Assembly: GCF_019402645.1 (NCBI RefSeq)
Contig: NZ_VKKS01000001.1
Coordinates: forward strand, 968,901 to 1,032,900
Direction: 5' to 3'
Length of the DNA stretch: 64,000 bases
Source: Morganella morganii
GTDB taxonomy: Bacteria; Pseudomonadota; Gammaproteobacteria; Enterobacterales; Enterobacteriaceae
Shown: positions 47,413 through 58,647 of the stretch, piece by piece
Layout: every line of letters starts with the position of its first letter
How positions within the stretch are numbered: the stretch's first letter is position 1
Program-made: the position numbers and the translations under genes
The notes under the pieces: generated by a model
Databases searched by the model: none
Seen by the model: the letters and a program-made list of their open reading frames with translations, nothing else
Told to the model about the DNA's origin: nothing

Positions 47413-48627
47413 TTACTGACGGTAGTGGGAGAGGAAACGCCCGAAGCGGTTAATCGCCATCTCCAGGTCATCCTCACGCGGCAGTGTCACGATACGGAAG
47501 TGGTTCGGTTCCGGCCAGTTAAAGGCAGTACCCTGTACCAGCAGCACTTTTTCCTGTAACAGCAGGTCGAGGATCATTTTCTGGTCATCGTGAATATTAA
47601 AGCGTTTGGCATCAAATTTCGGGAACATATAGAGTGCGCCCATCGGCTTGACACAAGAGCAGCCCGGTACCTGGTTAATCAGTTCCCAGGCTTTATTGCG
47701 CTGCTCATACAGGCGGCCGCCCGGATGAATAAACTCGTTGATGCTCTGATAACCGCCGATAGCGGTCTGGATCGCGTGCTGCATCGGCACGTTGGCGCAC
47801 AGACGCATAGAGGCGAGCATTTCCAGCCCTTCGATATAACCTTTAGCGTGTTTCTTCGGCCCGTTCAGTACCATCCAGCCCTGACGGAAACCGGCGATAC
47901 GATAGGTTTTTGACAGACCGTTGAAGGTCACTGTCAGCAGATCTGGTGCCATGGCCGCGATAGAGTGGTGGACAGCATCATCATAGAGAATTTTGTCGTA
48001 GATTTCGTCAGCAAAAATAATCAGATCATTCTGACGGGCGATTTCGGCAATTTCCTGTAACAGGTCTTTACTGTAGACAGCACCTGTCGGGTTGTTCGGG
48101 TTAATCACCACAATACCGCGGGTGCGCGGGGTGATTTTCTTTTTGATATCCTCGATATCCGGCATCCAGCCCTGTTCTTCGTCACACATGTAGTGGACGG
48201 CAGTACCGCCGGAGAGGGAGACCGCACCTGTCCATAACGGGTAATCCGGCGCCGGTACCAGCATTTCATCACCGTTGTTCAGCAGCGCCTGCATGGACTG
48301 CACGATCAGTTCAGAGACACCGTTACCGATATAGACATCTTCCACGGTCATATCGCGCATGCCGCGTTCCTGGTAGAACTGGACAATGGCTTTACGGGCG
48401 GAGTAGAGGCCTTTTGAATCGCTGTAACCCTGGGAGCTTGGTAAATTACGGATAACATCAACCAGAATTTCGTCCGGAGCATCAAAACCAAACGGTGCCG
48501 GGTTACCGATATTCAGTTTGAGTACTTTCTGGCCTTCCTCTTCGAGACGTTTAGCCTCTTTGAGTACCGGCCCGCGAATGTCGTAACAGACATTATCGAG
48601 TTTGTTGGATTTCTTTATTATATTCAT
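47413..48627 (-). CDS. alaA: Glutamate-pyruvate aminotransferase AlaA
   Basis: AlaA (YfbQ) makes alanine from pyruvate and glutamate. This fold-type I aminotransferase of 404 aa has NIGNPAPFGFDAP near the N-terminus, VINPNNPTGAVYSKDLL, FADEIYDKILYDD, and the PLP lysine in TFNGLSKTYRIAGFRQGW. It is next to lrhA as in E. coli and read divergently. A terminator follows. Confidence 0.95.
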   Translation of the reverse strand: MNIIKKSNKLDNVCYDIRGPVLKEAKRLEEEGQKVLKLNIGNPAPFGFDAPDEILVDVIRNLPSSQGYSDSKGLYSARKAIVQFYQERGMRDMTVEDVYIGNGVSELIVQSMQALLNNGDEMLVPAPDYPLWTGAVSLSGGTAVHYMCDEEQGWMPDIEDIKKKITPRTRGIVVINPNNPTGAVYSKDLLQEIAEIARQNDLIIFADEIYDKILYDDAVHHSIAAMAPDLLTVTFNGLSKTYRIAGFRQGWMVLNGPKKHAKGYIEGLEMLASMRLCANVPMQHAIQTAIGGYQSINEFIHPGGRLYEQRNKAWELINQVPGCSCVKPMGALYMFPKFDAKRFNIHDDQKMILDLLLQEKVLLVQGTAFNWPEPNHFRIVTLPREDDLEMAINRFGRFLSHYRQ

Positions 48628-49365
48628 CTGTTCAGGACCTTAGCGCGTTAATCTTATATTTTCTCAGGTAAAACCCGTTATAACCCACTGTACTCTTACC
48701 GTCCGGGGTTTTGAAGACAGCAAACGTCTTTTGGTTAAAAACAACAGGATTTGTTTTGGAAAGGATCGGGAGTGCCGGTTAATTATTGATATGACGAAAT
48801 ATTATTCTTAGTGTTGCGTTTAATTTGGAGCTTATAACTGGCAGAGGGGAAGTGTTGGGTTTTGTAAAGTTATCTATCGGAAGATCATAATTAGTAAAGT
48901 AATACAGTGTTTTTACTAAATAGTCAGCAGATGTTGAAATTGTATAATCTTTTCTTATATATTAAACACTGATGCTGGTAATTATTAGTAGTATAACTAA
49001 TAGGATTTTACGGCATAATGTGGTTTCCGGAGTATCAGACCTTAAAGTTGCAGAATAATCAGGTTTATCCTGCAGCAAGGCTTATTTGCAGCATACATTT
49101 TCGTCAGTTATAAATAGTTTTATTTCACAATATCCGGAAAACAGTGTTGTAAGATACGAAAAATTTGTATGTTTGTATACAAGGCCTGCTGTTTTAGTAT
49201 GCAGCATTACATAATGGAGTTACTCACAGTTAGGTATTTTTGTTAGTGTTAGTTATGTTTTACTCTGCCCTGAGGTATAGGGTAATGTCTTAGTTGGCGA
49301 AGCCATTTTTCACGCCAATAAACACCAGGTAGTTATTAAAAATCAAAATTAGTGAAGAAAAAACA
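48628..49365. other. Long AT-rich intergenic region between alaA and lrhA
   Basis: This 738-bp region has no open frame of note. It is strongly A+T-rich with many short repeats and a 10-bp palindrome TTGTATACAA at 49173-49182. It holds the divergent promoters of alaA and lrhA. In E. coli lrhA also has a long upstream region, with self-activation by LrhA. The size and composition make it a candidate H-NS-bound or sRNA-encoding segment, but I cannot define either from sequence. Confidence 0.5.
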
Positions 49366-50277
49366 ATGATAAATTCAAACCGTCCAGTGTTAAATCTGGA
49401 TCTCGATCTGCTGCGGACTTTTGTGGCAGTCGCTGATCTGAACACCTTCGCGGCGGCAGCTGCGGCAGTCTGCCGCACCCAGTCTGCCGTCAGTCAGCAA
49501 ATGCAGCGTCTCGAGCAGCTTGTCGGGCGCGAACTGTTTGCGCGTCATGGCCGTAACAAGTTACTGACCGATCACGGGCTGCAACTGTTAGGTTACGCCC
49601 GTCAGATCCTGCGGGCAAATGATGATGCCACCGCATCACTGGCTTACAACGACGCAGAAGGGGAGTTACGCATCGGCGCGTCCGATGATTCCGTTGACTC
49701 ACTGCTGCCTTTCTTACTCAACCGTATTGCTTCCGTATACCCGCGTATGGCAGTTGATGTCCGCATCAAACGCAGCCAGTACATTGAAGGTATGCTGGAT
49801 AACCATGAAATTGATCTGGCGCTGACCACCGCGCGTATTGCCCATCACCCGCGTACTGCTCTGCGTACTGCGCCGGTGCTGTGGCACTGCGCGCCGGACT
49901 TCCAGTTACAGCCGAATGAACCGATCCCGCTGGTAGTGATGGATGAAACCAACCCGTTCCGTCATCTCGCGGCTGAAACCCTGGATGAGGCAGGGGTGCA
50001 GTGGCGGGTTGCTTACGAGGCCGCATCACTCTCCGCTGTCCGTGCGGCGGTGAATGCCGAGGTCGGGATCACCGCCCGTCCGCTGGAAATGCAGAATGCC
50101 GACCTGCGCATCCTGAGTGTCAGCGAAGGGTTACCGCGCCTGCCGGAAATCCAGTACTGGTTATACCGCAACAGTGACGAGCAGAGCGAGTCAGTGCTGA
50201 CGGTGTACCAGGCCATTGAAAACAAAAAGACACCGTATACTGTCACACCGGCAGACGATGATAAAACAGCGGAGTAA
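49366..50277 (+). CDS. lrhA: LysR-family regulator LrhA/HexA
   Basis: This LysR-type regulator has 303 aa. The N-terminal winged helix-turn-helix (about 12-72) shows LRTFVAVADLNTFAAAAAAVCRTQSAVSQQ (helix-turn-helix at TFAAA to AVSQQ), followed by the effector domain (about 100-290, LRIGASDDSVDSLLPFLL and AVRAAVNAEVGITARPLE). In E. coli LrhA represses flagellar, motility and chemotaxis genes through flhDC; HexA and PecT are its plant-pathogen counterparts. It lies just upstream of nuo as in E. coli. The C-terminal tail is acidic. Confidence 0.94.
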   Translation: MINSNRPVLNLDLDLLRTFVAVADLNTFAAAAAAVCRTQSAVSQQMQRLEQLVGRELFARHGRNKLLTDHGLQLLGYARQILRANDDATASLAYNDAEGELRIGASDDSVDSLLPFLLNRIASVYPRMAVDVRIKRSQYIEGMLDNHEIDLALTTARIAHHPRTALRTAPVLWHCAPDFQLQPNEPIPLVVMDETNPFRHLAAETLDEAGVQWRVAYEAASLSAVRAAVNAEVGITARPLEMQNADLRILSVSEGLPRLPEIQYWLYRNSDEQSESVLTVYQAIENKKTPYTVTPADDDKTAE

Positions 50278-50329
50278 TGCTGTCATAATCTGACGCGGAA
50301 CAGATATAATTTGTGACAGTCAGACCACG

Positions 50330-50358
50330 GCCGGGGGATCATTTCCCCCGGCTTTTTT
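50330..50358 (+). terminator. Rho-independent terminator after lrhA
   Basis: GCCGGGGGA (50330-50338) pairs perfectly with TCCCCCGGC (50344-50352), followed by six T. Confidence 0.92.
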
Positions 50359-50619
50359 GTACCTTCTTCTCTTGTGCGGAAATATCATATAAATGTTAAC
50401 AGCATCACGCCGCACTCTGGTTTTTGATGTCGTTTTAAGCGCCGCATCGCAGTTTTGTTTACTTGTTTGTTACAATGTTAACAAAACGCATGTTCAGTGA
50501 TTGCCAAAATTAACAGTGCTTATTACATTGCAATAAAACTTTGTTAAAAACCTGACTGGTTTTCTCAGGTTTTAAGAAATGGTTATTAATTAATCATTTG
50601 TTAAATAATTTTCAGCCAA

Positions 50620-50639
50620 ACTGTGATTGAGATCAAAAA
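50620..50639 (+). promoter_or_regulatory. Candidate CRP/FNR-class site upstream of nuoA
   Basis: TGTGATTGAGATCAAAA (50622-50638) matches the CRP pattern TGTGA-N6-TCACA except for one base in the right half. It can also be read as an imperfect FNR-like site (TTGA and ATCAA). Either would fit control of a respiratory operon; I cannot choose between them. Confidence 0.4.
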
Positions 50640-50953
50640 TATTGCCCCTGTTTACCGATGGAAAGACAGGTTTTTCCTGAGATAATGGATTAGTAAAAGC
50701 GATGTATCCGTTAATATAATAAAGTTAATTTTCAATTTAGTTACCTACTGACACGTTTTAGCGATAAAGTCGCACAACGGGTTAATCTGACGTTGATAGT
50801 TTGTAACATAATTGGGAAGAGCGGGGAACAAACCGGGTCACCGGCTTTCTCATCACGATAAGTGTTGTATCCGCCACTGAGTTGTTCCTCTCGTGTGTCG
50901 CTGTGGTGCTGTATGCAGGTACGGCAGGCAACACCACCTTTAATGAGTAAGCA

Positions 50954-51400
50954 ATGAGTATGTCAACAGCCACTGAAGTTCTGGCCCATAACTGGGCATT
51001 TGCCATCTATCTTTTAGGTGCTCTCGGGTTATGTGCATTTATGTTGCTGGGCGCCCGTTATCTCGGGGGCCGTGCAAAAGCACGCGCCAAACATCTCCCT
51101 TACGAATCAGGTATTGACTCGGTCGGCAGCGCACGGCTGCGGATGTCAGCAAAGTTCTATCTGGTTGCTATGTTTTTCGTGATTTTCGATGTTGAAGCCT
51201 TGTATCTTTTCGCCTGGTCTGTCTCGGTCAGAGAAACCGGCTGGATAGGGTTCACCGAAGCCGCAATCTTTATTCTGGTGTTATTGGCAGGGCTTTTCTA
51301 TCTGGCACGTATCGGCGCGCTGGACTGGACACCTGCACGTTCACGCCGCGAGGTGAAACACCCGAGCGTTGTAAACAAAATCAATAACAATCAACCGTAG
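50954..51400 (+). CDS. nuoA: NADH-quinone oxidoreductase subunit A
   Basis: NuoA is a membrane-arm subunit of complex I. The 148-aa protein has three helices, with the first at [18 protein letters not shown], the conserved quinone-channel loop [41 protein letters not shown] (given here only as a landmark region at about 47-86), and a basic C-terminal tail [10 protein letters not shown]. Length and sequence match E. coli NuoA (147 aa). It is the first gene of the nuo operon. Confidence 0.96.
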   Translation: MSMSTATEVLAHNWAFAIYLLGALGLCAFMLLGARYLGGRAKARAKHLPYESGIDSVGSARLRMSAKFYLVAMFFVIFDVEALYLFAWSVSVRETGWIGFTEAAIFILVLLAGLFYLARIGALDWTPARSRREVKHPSVVNKINNNQP

Positions 51401-51418
51401 TCAATAGTGAGGCACAAG

Positions 51419-52093
51419 ATGGATTATACGCTCACCCGCATCGATCTAAACGGTGAGAATGACCGTTATCCCCTGCAAAAACAAGAAGTTGTAAGCGACC
51501 CGCTTGAGCAGCACGTTCACCGCAGTGTGTATATGGGGAAACTCGAACATGCATTACACGATATGGTTAACTGGGGTCGTAAAAACTCCCTGTGGCCGTA
51601 TAACTTCGGTCTTTCCTGCTGTTATGTAGAGATGGTGACCTCTTTTACTGCGGTACACGATGTTGCCCGTTTTGGTGCGGAAGTGCTGCGTGCCTCCCCG
51701 CGTCAGGCGGACTTTATGGTTGTGGCCGGAACCTGCTTTACCAAAATGGCGCCGGTCATTCAGCGTCTGTATGACCAGATGCTGGAACCGAAATGGGTTA
51801 TCTCCATGGGCTCCTGTGCCAACTCCGGCGGCATGTATGACATTTACTCCGTCGTGCAGGGTGTGGATAAATTTATCCCGGTGGATGTGTATATTCCGGG
51901 CTGCCCGCCGCGTCCTGAAGCCTATATGCAGGCACTGATGCTGTTACAGGAATCTATCGGAAAAGAGCGCCGCCCGTTGTCGTGGGTGGTGGGTGATCAG
52001 GGCGTTTACCGCGCCAATATGCAGTCAGAAAAAGAACGAAAACGCGGTGAACGGATTGCAGTGACAAACCTGCGCTCCCCGGACGAAATTTAA
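51419..52093 (+). CDS. nuoB: NADH-quinone oxidoreductase subunit B
   Basis: NuoB carries the N2 [4Fe-4S] cluster, which passes electrons to quinone. Cluster ligands appear in [12 protein letters not shown] (two adjacent Cys), [12 protein letters not shown] and [15 protein letters not shown]. The start at 51419 gives 224 aa, close to the 220 aa of E. coli NuoB, and GAGG lies 6 nt upstream; an ATG four codons earlier is less likely. Hydrophilic connecting-arm subunit next to NuoCD. Confidence 0.96.
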   Translation: MDYTLTRIDLNGENDRYPLQKQEVVSDPLEQHVHRSVYMGKLEHALHDMVNWGRKNSLWPYNFGLSCCYVEMVTSFTAVHDVARFGAEVLRASPRQADFMVVAGTCFTKMAPVIQRLYDQMLEPKWVISMGSCANSGGMYDIYSVVQGVDKFIPVDVYIPGCPPRPEAYMQALMLLQESIGKERRPLSWVVGDQGVYRANMQSEKERKRGERIAVTNLRSPDEI

Positions 52094-52165
52094 GGCTTTC
52101 GGGCCACCGGGCGCAATTGCAATGTGTTGCGTCCATTGAACCCTGAACAACTGTTGTGGTGAAGA

Positions 52166-53965
52166 ATGATGACAGAAAGTAATACGCAGACCGCACAGCG
52201 TCCCGCGTGGCAGACTCACGATTACCTGGATGATCCGGTAATTGAGGAACTGCGCCGTAAGTTCGGTCCTGACGCATTTACGGTTCAGCCGACACGTACC
52301 GGGATGCCGGTCGTCTGGGTGAAGCGTGAGCAGCTTCTGGAAGTACTGTTTTATCTTAAATCGCTGCCGAAACCATATGTGATGCTGTTCGATCTGCACG
52401 GTACGGATGAGCGCCAGCGCACCCACCGCGAAGGTCTGCCGGCGGCGGACTATTCCGTGTTTTATCACCTGATTTCCATTGAGCGTAACCGCGACATCAT
52501 GCTCAAAGTGGCGCTGAGTGAAAACGATCTGCATGTGCCGACGGTGATTTCCGCGTTCCCGAATGCAAACTGGTATGAGCGCGAAACCTGGGAGATGTTC
52601 GGTATCATCATCAGCGGACACCCGAATCTGCGCCGCATTATGATGCCGCCGACCTGGGAAGGGCATCCGCTGCGCAAAGACTACCCGGCGCGGGCAACGG
52701 AATTCGATCCGTTCGTCCTGACCAAACAGAAAGAAGATCTGGAAATGGAGGCGCTGACCTTCAAACCGGAAGAGTGGGGCATGAAGCGCGGCAATGAGAA
52801 CGAGGACTTTATGTTCCTGAACCTCGGCCCGAACCACCCTTCTTCTCACGGTGCTTTCCGTATCATCTTACAGCTCGATGGTGAAGAGATTGTCGACTGT
52901 GTACCGGATATCGGTTATCACCACCGTGGTGCGGAAAAAATGGGTGAACGCCAGTCCTGGCACAGCTACATTCCGTATACCGATCGTATTGAATACCTCG
53001 GCGGCTGCGTCAATGAAATGCCGTATGTGCTGGCGGTGGAAAAACTGGCGGGGATTGAGGTTCCGGCGCGTGTGGATGTGATCCGCGTGATGTTGTCTGA
53101 GCTGTTCCGCATTAACAGCCATCTGCTGTATATCAGTACCTTTATCCAGGATACCGGGGCGATGACACCGGTCTTCTTTGCTTTTACCGACCGCCAGAAA
53201 GTGTATGACGTGGTGGAAGCTATTACCGGTTTCCGCATGCATCCGGCCTGGTTCCGCATTGGTGGTGTGGCACACGATCTGCCGAAAGGCTGGGATCGCC
53301 TGCTGCGTGATTTCCTCGACTGGATGCCGAAACGTCTGGAATCCTATGTCACCGCTGCACTGAAAAACTCCATCCTCAAAGGCCGTTCTGTCGGCGTGGC
53401 AGCCTACAGCGCGAAAGAAGCGCTCGACTGGGGCGTGACCGGTGCCGGTCTGCGTGCCACCGGGATTGACTTTGACGTGCGTAAATGGCGTCCGTATTCC
53501 GGTTATGAGAATTTCGATTTTGACGTGCCTGTTGCCGCCAACGGTGACTGCTACGACCGTGTGATGCTGAAAGTGGAAGAAGTGCGCCAGAGTCTGCGCA
53601 TTCTGGAACAGTGCCTGAAAAACATGCCGGAAGGGCCGTTCAAAGCGGATCACCCGCTGACCACGCCGCCGCCGAAAGAGCGCACGTTACAGCACATTGA
53701 AACCATGATTAACCATTTTCTCCAGGTGTCATGGGGTCCGGTGATGCCGGCTCAGGAATCTTTCCAGATGATTGAGGCGACGAAAGGAATTAACAGCTAT
53801 TACCTGACCAGTGACGGCAGCACCATGAGTTACCGTACCCGAATCCGTACACCAAGTTATGCCCATCTGCAGCAGATCCCGTCGGTGATCAGCGGCAGTC
53901 TGGTGTCTGACCTGATTGTGTACCTCGGAAGTATCGATTTCGTTATGTCGGATGTGGATCGCTGA
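52166..53965 (+). CDS. nuoC: NADH-quinone oxidoreductase fused subunit CD
   Basis: This fused NuoCD subunit (599 aa) forms part of the connecting arm and quinone site. The NuoC part (about 1-190) has [12 protein letters not shown] and HPNLRRIMM. The NuoD part (about 210-599) has [34 protein letters not shown], and the C-terminal end [18 protein letters not shown]. The fusion is the usual gammaproteobacterial enterobacterial form. Two ATG codons (52166, 52169) are possible. nuoE starts 2 bp after the stop. Confidence 0.97.
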   Translation: MMTESNTQTAQRPAWQTHDYLDDPVIEELRRKFGPDAFTVQPTRTGMPVVWVKREQLLEVLFYLKSLPKPYVMLFDLHGTDERQRTHREGLPAADYSVFYHLISIERNRDIMLKVALSENDLHVPTVISAFPNANWYERETWEMFGIIISGHPNLRRIMMPPTWEGHPLRKDYPARATEFDPFVLTKQKEDLEMEALTFKPEEWGMKRGNENEDFMFLNLGPNHPSSHGAFRIILQLDGEEIVDCVPDIGYHHRGAEKMGERQSWHSYIPYTDRIEYLGGCVNEMPYVLAVEKLAGIEVPARVDVIRVMLSELFRINSHLLYISTFIQDTGAMTPVFFAFTDRQKVYDVVEAITGFRMHPAWFRIGGVAHDLPKGWDRLLRDFLDWMPKRLESYVTAALKNSILKGRSVGVAAYSAKEALDWGVTGAGLRATGIDFDVRKWRPYSGYENFDFDVPVAANGDCYDRVMLKVEEVRQSLRILEQCLKNMPEGPFKADHPLTTPPPKERTLQHIETMINHFLQVSWGPVMPAQESFQMIEATKGINSYYLTSDGSTMSYRTRIRTPSYAHLQQIPSVISGSLVSDLIVYLGSIDFVMSDVDR

Positions 53966-53967
53966 TT

Positions 53968-54516
53968 ATGCAAGAACTGAACCCTGAAGCAAAAAAAGCA
54001 CTGCAAGGCGCAGTGAATGCGGCGCAGCCTGCCGGAAAACAACCTGAATTTGTGCTGAGTGACGAAGAGCGCGCCGAAATCGAAGCGGAAAAACACCATT
54101 ACGAAGATCCGCGTGCCGCCTCTATCGAAGCCCTGAAAATCGTGCAGAAACACCGTGGCTGGGTGGAAGATGGAGCGATTTACGCCATCAGCGATGTGCT
54201 TGGCATCCCGGCAAGTGACGTGGAAGGTGTGGCGACATTCTACAGCCAGATCTACCGCCAGCCGGTCGGTCGTCATGTGATCCGTTACTGTGACAGCGTG
54301 GTGTGTCACATCACCGGTTACCGGGGGATCAAGGCGGCACTTGAGCGCAACCTGAATATTCAGCCGGGACAGACAACCGCCGACGGCCGCTTTACGCTGC
54401 TGCCGACCTGCTGCCTCGGGAACTGTGACAAAGGGCCGACCATGATGGTTGATGAAGATACCCACAGTCACGTAACGCCTGAAGCCATTGAAACGTTACT
54501 GGAGCAGTATCCATGA
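53968..54516 (+). CDS. nuoE: NADH-quinone oxidoreductase subunit E
   Basis: NuoE holds the N1a [2Fe-2S] cluster of the NADH-oxidising module. The thioredoxin-like domain has ligands in [11 protein letters not shown] and [17 protein letters not shown]. The length is 182 aa; the N-terminus carries a helical segment [21 protein letters not shown]. The stop overlaps the nuoF start by four bases, so translation is coupled. Confidence 0.96.
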   Translation: MQELNPEAKKALQGAVNAAQPAGKQPEFVLSDEERAEIEAEKHHYEDPRAASIEALKIVQKHRGWVEDGAIYAISDVLGIPASDVEGVATFYSQIYRQPVGRHVIRYCDSVVCHITGYRGIKAALERNLNIQPGQTTADGRFTLLPTCCLGNCDKGPTMMVDEDTHSHVTPEAIETLLEQYP

Positions 54517-55865
54517 CAGTGAAAACGGTTTGCCGTACTGCGGAAACCCATCCTCTCACCTGGCGGTTGCGCGACGACCATCAGCCGGTGTGGCTGGATG
54601 AATACCGCAGTAAAAACGGTTATGCAGGGGCGGAACGCGCCCTGAAAGGTATGGCACCGGATGAGATCACCGGTCTTGTCAAAGACGCGGGTCTGAAGGG
54701 CCGCGGCGGTGCGGGGTTCTCCACGGGTCTGAAGTGGAGTCTGATGCCGAAAGACGAAAGTATGAATATCCGTTACCTGTTGTGTAACGCAGATGAAATG
54801 GAACCGGGTACCTACAAAGACCGGCTTCTGATGGAACAACTGCCGCATCTGCTGGTGGAAGGGATGCTGATCAGCGCCTTTGCCCTGAAAGCATACCGGG
54901 GTTATATCTTCCTGCGCGGCGAGTACATTGAGGCAGCGAAACATCTGCGTCACGCCATCGAAGAAGCGAAAGCAGCCGGTCTGCTGGGGAAAAATATTTT
55001 CGGCAGCGGGTTTGATTTCGAACTGTTTGTTCACACCGGTGCCGGACGTTATATCTGCGGGGAAGAAACCGCGCTGATTAACTCCCTGGAGGGACGCCGC
55101 GCGAATCCGCGTTCCAAACCGCCGTTCCCGGCCAGTTCCGGGGTATGGGGAAAACCGACCTGTGTTAACAACGTCGAAACCCTGTGTAACGTACCGGCGA
55201 TTCTGGCGCATGGTAAAGAGTGGTATATCGGCCTGAGTGAAGGCAAAAGTGCCGATGCCGGAACCAAGCTGATGGGCTTTTCCGGCCGCGTGAAAAATCC
55301 GGGCGTCTGGGAACTGCCGTTCGGCACCACTGCCCGCGAGATCCTGGAAGATTACGCCGGGGGCATGCGTGACGGACTGACCTTAAAAGCCTGGCAGCCG
55401 GGCGGTGCAGGTACTGACTTCCTGACACAGGATCACCTTGATTTACCGATGGATTTCGAGCATATCGGCAAAGCGGGCAGCCGTCTGGGAACGGCGCTGG
55501 CGATGGCGGTGGACAATGAAATCAACATGGTGTCACTGACCCGTAACCTCGAAGAATTTTTTGCCCGTGAATCCTGCGGCTGGTGTACACCGTGCCGTGA
55601 CGGACTGCCGTGGAGCGTGAAAATTCTGCGCGCAATAGAAAAAGGGGAAGGCCAGCCGGGAGACATTGAGACATTAGAGCAATTATGTCGTTTCCTGGGA
55701 CCGGGTAAAACCTTCTGCGCACACGCGCCGGGCGCGGTAGAGCCGTTACAGAGTGCGATCAAATATTTCCGTGATGAGTTTGAAGCGGGGATCGTACAGC
55801 CGGTTTACGGCAACGTGCAGACCATTGCCGGGATCCAGCCGAATCTGCTGAAGCAGCGCTGGTGA
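54513..55865 (+). CDS. nuoF: NADH-quinone oxidoreductase subunit F
   Basis: NuoF binds NADH and FMN and carries the N3 [4Fe-4S] cluster. The NADH-binding loop is [17 protein letters not shown] (about 64-80), the FMN region is [20 protein letters not shown], and the cluster Cys are in [16 protein letters not shown] plus a fourth near the C-terminus ([10 protein letters not shown]). The length is 450 aa (E. coli 445). Overlaps nuoE by four bases. Confidence 0.97.
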   Translation: MTVKTVCRTAETHPLTWRLRDDHQPVWLDEYRSKNGYAGAERALKGMAPDEITGLVKDAGLKGRGGAGFSTGLKWSLMPKDESMNIRYLLCNADEMEPGTYKDRLLMEQLPHLLVEGMLISAFALKAYRGYIFLRGEYIEAAKHLRHAIEEAKAAGLLGKNIFGSGFDFELFVHTGAGRYICGEETALINSLEGRRANPRSKPPFPASSGVWGKPTCVNNVETLCNVPAILAHGKEWYIGLSEGKSADAGTKLMGFSGRVKNPGVWELPFGTTAREILEDYAGGMRDGLTLKAWQPGGAGTDFLTQDHLDLPMDFEHIGKAGSRLGTALAMAVDNEINMVSLTRNLEEFFARESCGWCTPCRDGLPWSVKILRAIEKGEGQPGDIETLEQLCRFLGPGKTFCAHAPGAVEPLQSAIKYFRDEFEAGIVQPVYGNVQTIAGIQPNLLKQRW

Positions 55866-55888
55866 TCCCTTACGGATTTTCGTTTAAC

Positions 55889-55908
55889 GCCTGCATAGCA
55901 GGCCTTTT
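55889..55908 (+). other. Hairpin with T run between nuoF and nuoG
   Basis: GCCTGC (55889-55894) and GCAGGC (55898-55903) form a 6-bp stem with an ATA loop, followed by CTTTT. In the middle of an operon it could act as a partial terminator, a stability element or a processing site. Confidence 0.5.
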
Positions 55909-55923
55909 GGAAGCATGCTGACT

Positions 55924-58647
55924 ATGGCTACAATACATGTAGACGGCAAAGAATATGAAGTCGACGGCGCGGATAACCTGCTGCATGCCTGTCTTTCGCT
56001 CGGACTTGATATTCCGTATTTTTGCTGGCATCCGGCGCTGGGAAGCGTCGGCGCTTGCCGCCAGTGTGCGGTAAAGCAATATCAGAATGCCGATGACACC
56101 CGTGGTCGTCTGGTAATGTCATGTATGACACCGGCACAGGACGGCACCTTTATCTCGATTGATGATGAAGAAGCCAGACAGTTCCGGGAAAGTGTGGTGG
56201 AATGGCTGATGATCAACCACCCGCACGATTGTCCTGTCTGTGAAGAGGGCGGTAACTGCCACCTTCAGGATATGACCGTCATGACCGGGCATTCAGTACG
56301 CAAATACCGCTTCACAAAACGTACCCATCAGAATCAGGAGCTGGGACCGTTTGTTGCACATGAAATGAACCGCTGTATCGCCTGTTACCGTTGTGTCCGT
56401 TACTACAAAGATTATGCGGACGGTACGGATTTCGGAGTTTACGGCGCACACGACAACGTGTACTTCGGGCGTCCGGAAAGCGGCACGCTGGAAAGTGAAT
56501 TCTCCGGTAACCTGGTGGAAATCTGTCCGACCGGGGTCTTTACCGACAAAACACATTCTGAACGTTATAACCGCAAATGGGATATGCAGTTTGCACCGAG
56601 CGTCTGCCAGCAGTGCAGCGTCGGCTGTAACATCAGCCCGGGCGAGCGTTACGGTGAACTGCGTCGTATCGAAAACCGCTATAACGGTACCATCAACCAT
56701 TACTTCCTCTGCGACAAAGGCCGCTTCGGTTACGGTTATGTCAACCGTGACGACCGTCCGCGTCAGCCGCGGCAGCGCCGTGGTGATGACTGGCTCACAA
56801 TCAATGCGGAGCAGGCTGAACGTGCTGCCGCTGATATGCTGTATCATGCCAAACGCACCATCGGTATCGGTTCGCCGCGTGCCAGTGTGGAAAGCAACTT
56901 TGCACTGCGTGAACTGGTCGGGGCGGAAAACTTCTTCAGCGGCCTGTCAGCCGGTGAACAGCACCGTCTGGAAATGATGCTGGAAATCTTACAGCAGGGC
57001 GGTATCTACACCCCGTCACTGCGCGAGATGGAAAACTATGATGCGGTGCTGGTGCTGGGCGAAGATCTGACACAAACCGCTGCGCGCGTGGCACTGTCTG
57101 TTCGTCAGGCCGTGAAGGGCAAAGCCCGTGAAATGGCGGCGGCCCAGAAAGTGGCAGACTGGCAGATTGCTGCTATTCAGAATATCGGCCAGCGTGCGAA
57201 ATACCCGCTGTTTGTCACGGCGGTGGATACCACCCGTCTGGCGGATGTGGCAGCACTGCACTACAACGCGCCGGCGGATGATCAGGCACGTCTGGGGTTT
57301 GCGGTGGCTAATATTATTGATAACACGGCACCGGCAGTGACGGATTTACCGGCGGATGTGAAAGCTCAGGCGGAAATGATTGCACAGGCACTGAGCGGTG
57401 CGAAAAAACCACTGATTATCAGCGGCAGCAACCCGGGCAGTGATGCTCTGATTCAGGCGGCGGCAAATGTGGCCTGGGCACTGAAAGATAAAGGCATTGA
57501 CGCCGGACTGACCTTTGTCGGCGCGGAAGCCAACAGCTTTGGTGCCGCAATGACGGAAGCACAACCGCTGGATAAAGCCCTGGCTCTGCTGGCAGACGGC
57601 AGTGCGGATACCGTGGTGGTGATGGAAAATGACCTTTACCGCCATGCGGATAAAGCCGCCGTTGACCGTGCGCTGGATGCCGCAGAAAATGTGATTGTGC
57701 TGGATCATCAGCACACTGACATCATGGATAAAGCTTCGCTGATCCTCTCCGCCAGCAGTTTTGCGGAAAGTGACGGCACTCTCATCAACCACGAAGGCCG
57801 CGCGCAGCGCTTCTTCCAGGTGTATGAGCCATCTTTCTACGACAAAACTATCATTATGCATGAAAGCTGGCGCTGGCTGACAGCTCTGTACAATGATCTC
57901 AATGAAAACACCCGTGACTGGTCACAGCTTGATCATGTGATTGATGCCTGTATTGAACATATGCCGCACCTGGCCGGTATCAAAGATGCCGCACCGGATG
58001 CCGAATTCCGTATCCGCGGACAGAAACTGGCCCGTGAGCCGCACCGCTACAGCGGGCGTACTGCGATGCTGGCGAATGTCAGTGTGCACGAGCAGCGTCA
58101 GCCGCAGGATAAAGACACCGCGTTTGCCTTCTCGATGGAAGGGAACAACAGCCCGACAGCACCGCGTCAGCAAATTCCGTTTGCCTGGGCACCGGGCTGG
58201 AACTCACCGCAGGCATGGAACAAATTCCAGGCGGAAGTGGGCGGTCATCTGCGTTTCGGTGATCCGGGAGTGCGTCTGTTCAGCGAAAAAGACGGCGGTA
58301 TGGATTATTTCAGCTCCATCCCGGCGGCATTTGTGCCGCAGCAGAATGTCTGGACGGTTGCGCCGTATTATCACCTGTTCGGCAGTGAGGAGTTATCACA
58401 GCGGGCACCGGTGATTCAGGAACGTATGACGGACAGCTATGTGATGCTGAATGCACAGGATGCACAGCAGCTGAATGTGGCAGAAGGTCAGGTACTGTCG
58501 GTACAGCTGGCTGACGGCACACTGACACTGCCGGTGCGCATCAGCACTCAGCTGACAGCCGGGCAAATCGGTCTGCCGCTGGGTATGCCGGGCATTTCGC
58601 CGGTACTGGCGGGTGCGGCGGTTAATCTGCAGGAGGTGGCACAATGA
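55924..58647 (+). CDS. nuoG: NADH-quinone oxidoreductase subunit G
   Basis: NuoG is the largest subunit of the NADH module (907 aa) and carries the N1b, N4, N5 and off-path N7 clusters. An N-terminal ferredoxin-like domain has [16 protein letters not shown], then [18 protein letters not shown], then [13 protein letters not shown] with CPTGVF, and the molybdopterin-like domain has the N7 ligands in [14 protein letters not shown] chose the ATG at 55924 ([15 protein letters not shown]), matching E. coli; an ATG at 55915 is too close to the ribosome site. It ends at [15 protein letters not shown] and overlaps nuoH by four bases. Confidence 0.96.
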   Translation: MATIHVDGKEYEVDGADNLLHACLSLGLDIPYFCWHPALGSVGACRQCAVKQYQNADDTRGRLVMSCMTPAQDGTFISIDDEEARQFRESVVEWLMINHPHDCPVCEEGGNCHLQDMTVMTGHSVRKYRFTKRTHQNQELGPFVAHEMNRCIACYRCVRYYKDYADGTDFGVYGAHDNVYFGRPESGTLESEFSGNLVEICPTGVFTDKTHSERYNRKWDMQFAPSVCQQCSVGCNISPGERYGELRRIENRYNGTINHYFLCDKGRFGYGYVNRDDRPRQPRQRRGDDWLTINAEQAERAAADMLYHAKRTIGIGSPRASVESNFALRELVGAENFFSGLSAGEQHRLEMMLEILQQGGIYTPSLREMENYDAVLVLGEDLTQTAARVALSVRQAVKGKAREMAAAQKVADWQIAAIQNIGQRAKYPLFVTAVDTTRLADVAALHYNAPADDQARLGFAVANIIDNTAPAVTDLPADVKAQAEMIAQALSGAKKPLIISGSNPGSDALIQAAANVAWALKDKGIDAGLTFVGAEANSFGAAMTEAQPLDKALALLADGSADTVVVMENDLYRHADKAAVDRALDAAENVIVLDHQHTDIMDKASLILSASSFAESDGTLINHEGRAQRFFQVYEPSFYDKTIIMHESWRWLTALYNDLNENTRDWSQLDHVIDACIEHMPHLAGIKDAAPDAEFRIRGQKLAREPHRYSGRTAMLANVSVHEQRQPQDKDTAFAFSMEGNNSPTAPRQQIPFAWAPGWNSPQAWNKFQAEVGGHLRFGDPGVRLFSEKDGGMDYFSSIPAAFVPQQNVWTVAPYYHLFGSEELSQRAPVIQERMTDSYVMLNAQDAQQLNVAEGQVLSVQLADGTLTLPVRISTQLTAGQIGLPLGMPGISPVLAGAAVNLQEVAQ

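Larger units (their letters stand above)
50278..50953. other. Long regulatory region upstream of nuo
   Basis: These 676 bp lie between lrhA and nuoA. After the lrhA terminator the DNA is AT-rich with several TGTTA repeats (for example near 50395, 50465, 50475 and 50600), the half-site used by ArcA, but without the regular 11-bp spacing. A CRP-like site lies at 50620-50639. In E. coli the nuo promoter is far upstream and is controlled by ArcA, NarL, FNR and Fis, which fits the length. Confidence 0.55.

Noticed and set aside
49173-49182. Palindrome TTGTATACAA upstream of lrhA
   Set aside because: Ten bases in very AT-rich DNA is expected by chance; no factor could be assigned.
52025-53653. Two long antisense open frames opposite nuoCD
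   Set aside because: nuoCD is unmistakable and the antisense proteins are His- and Arg-rich shadows of its codons.
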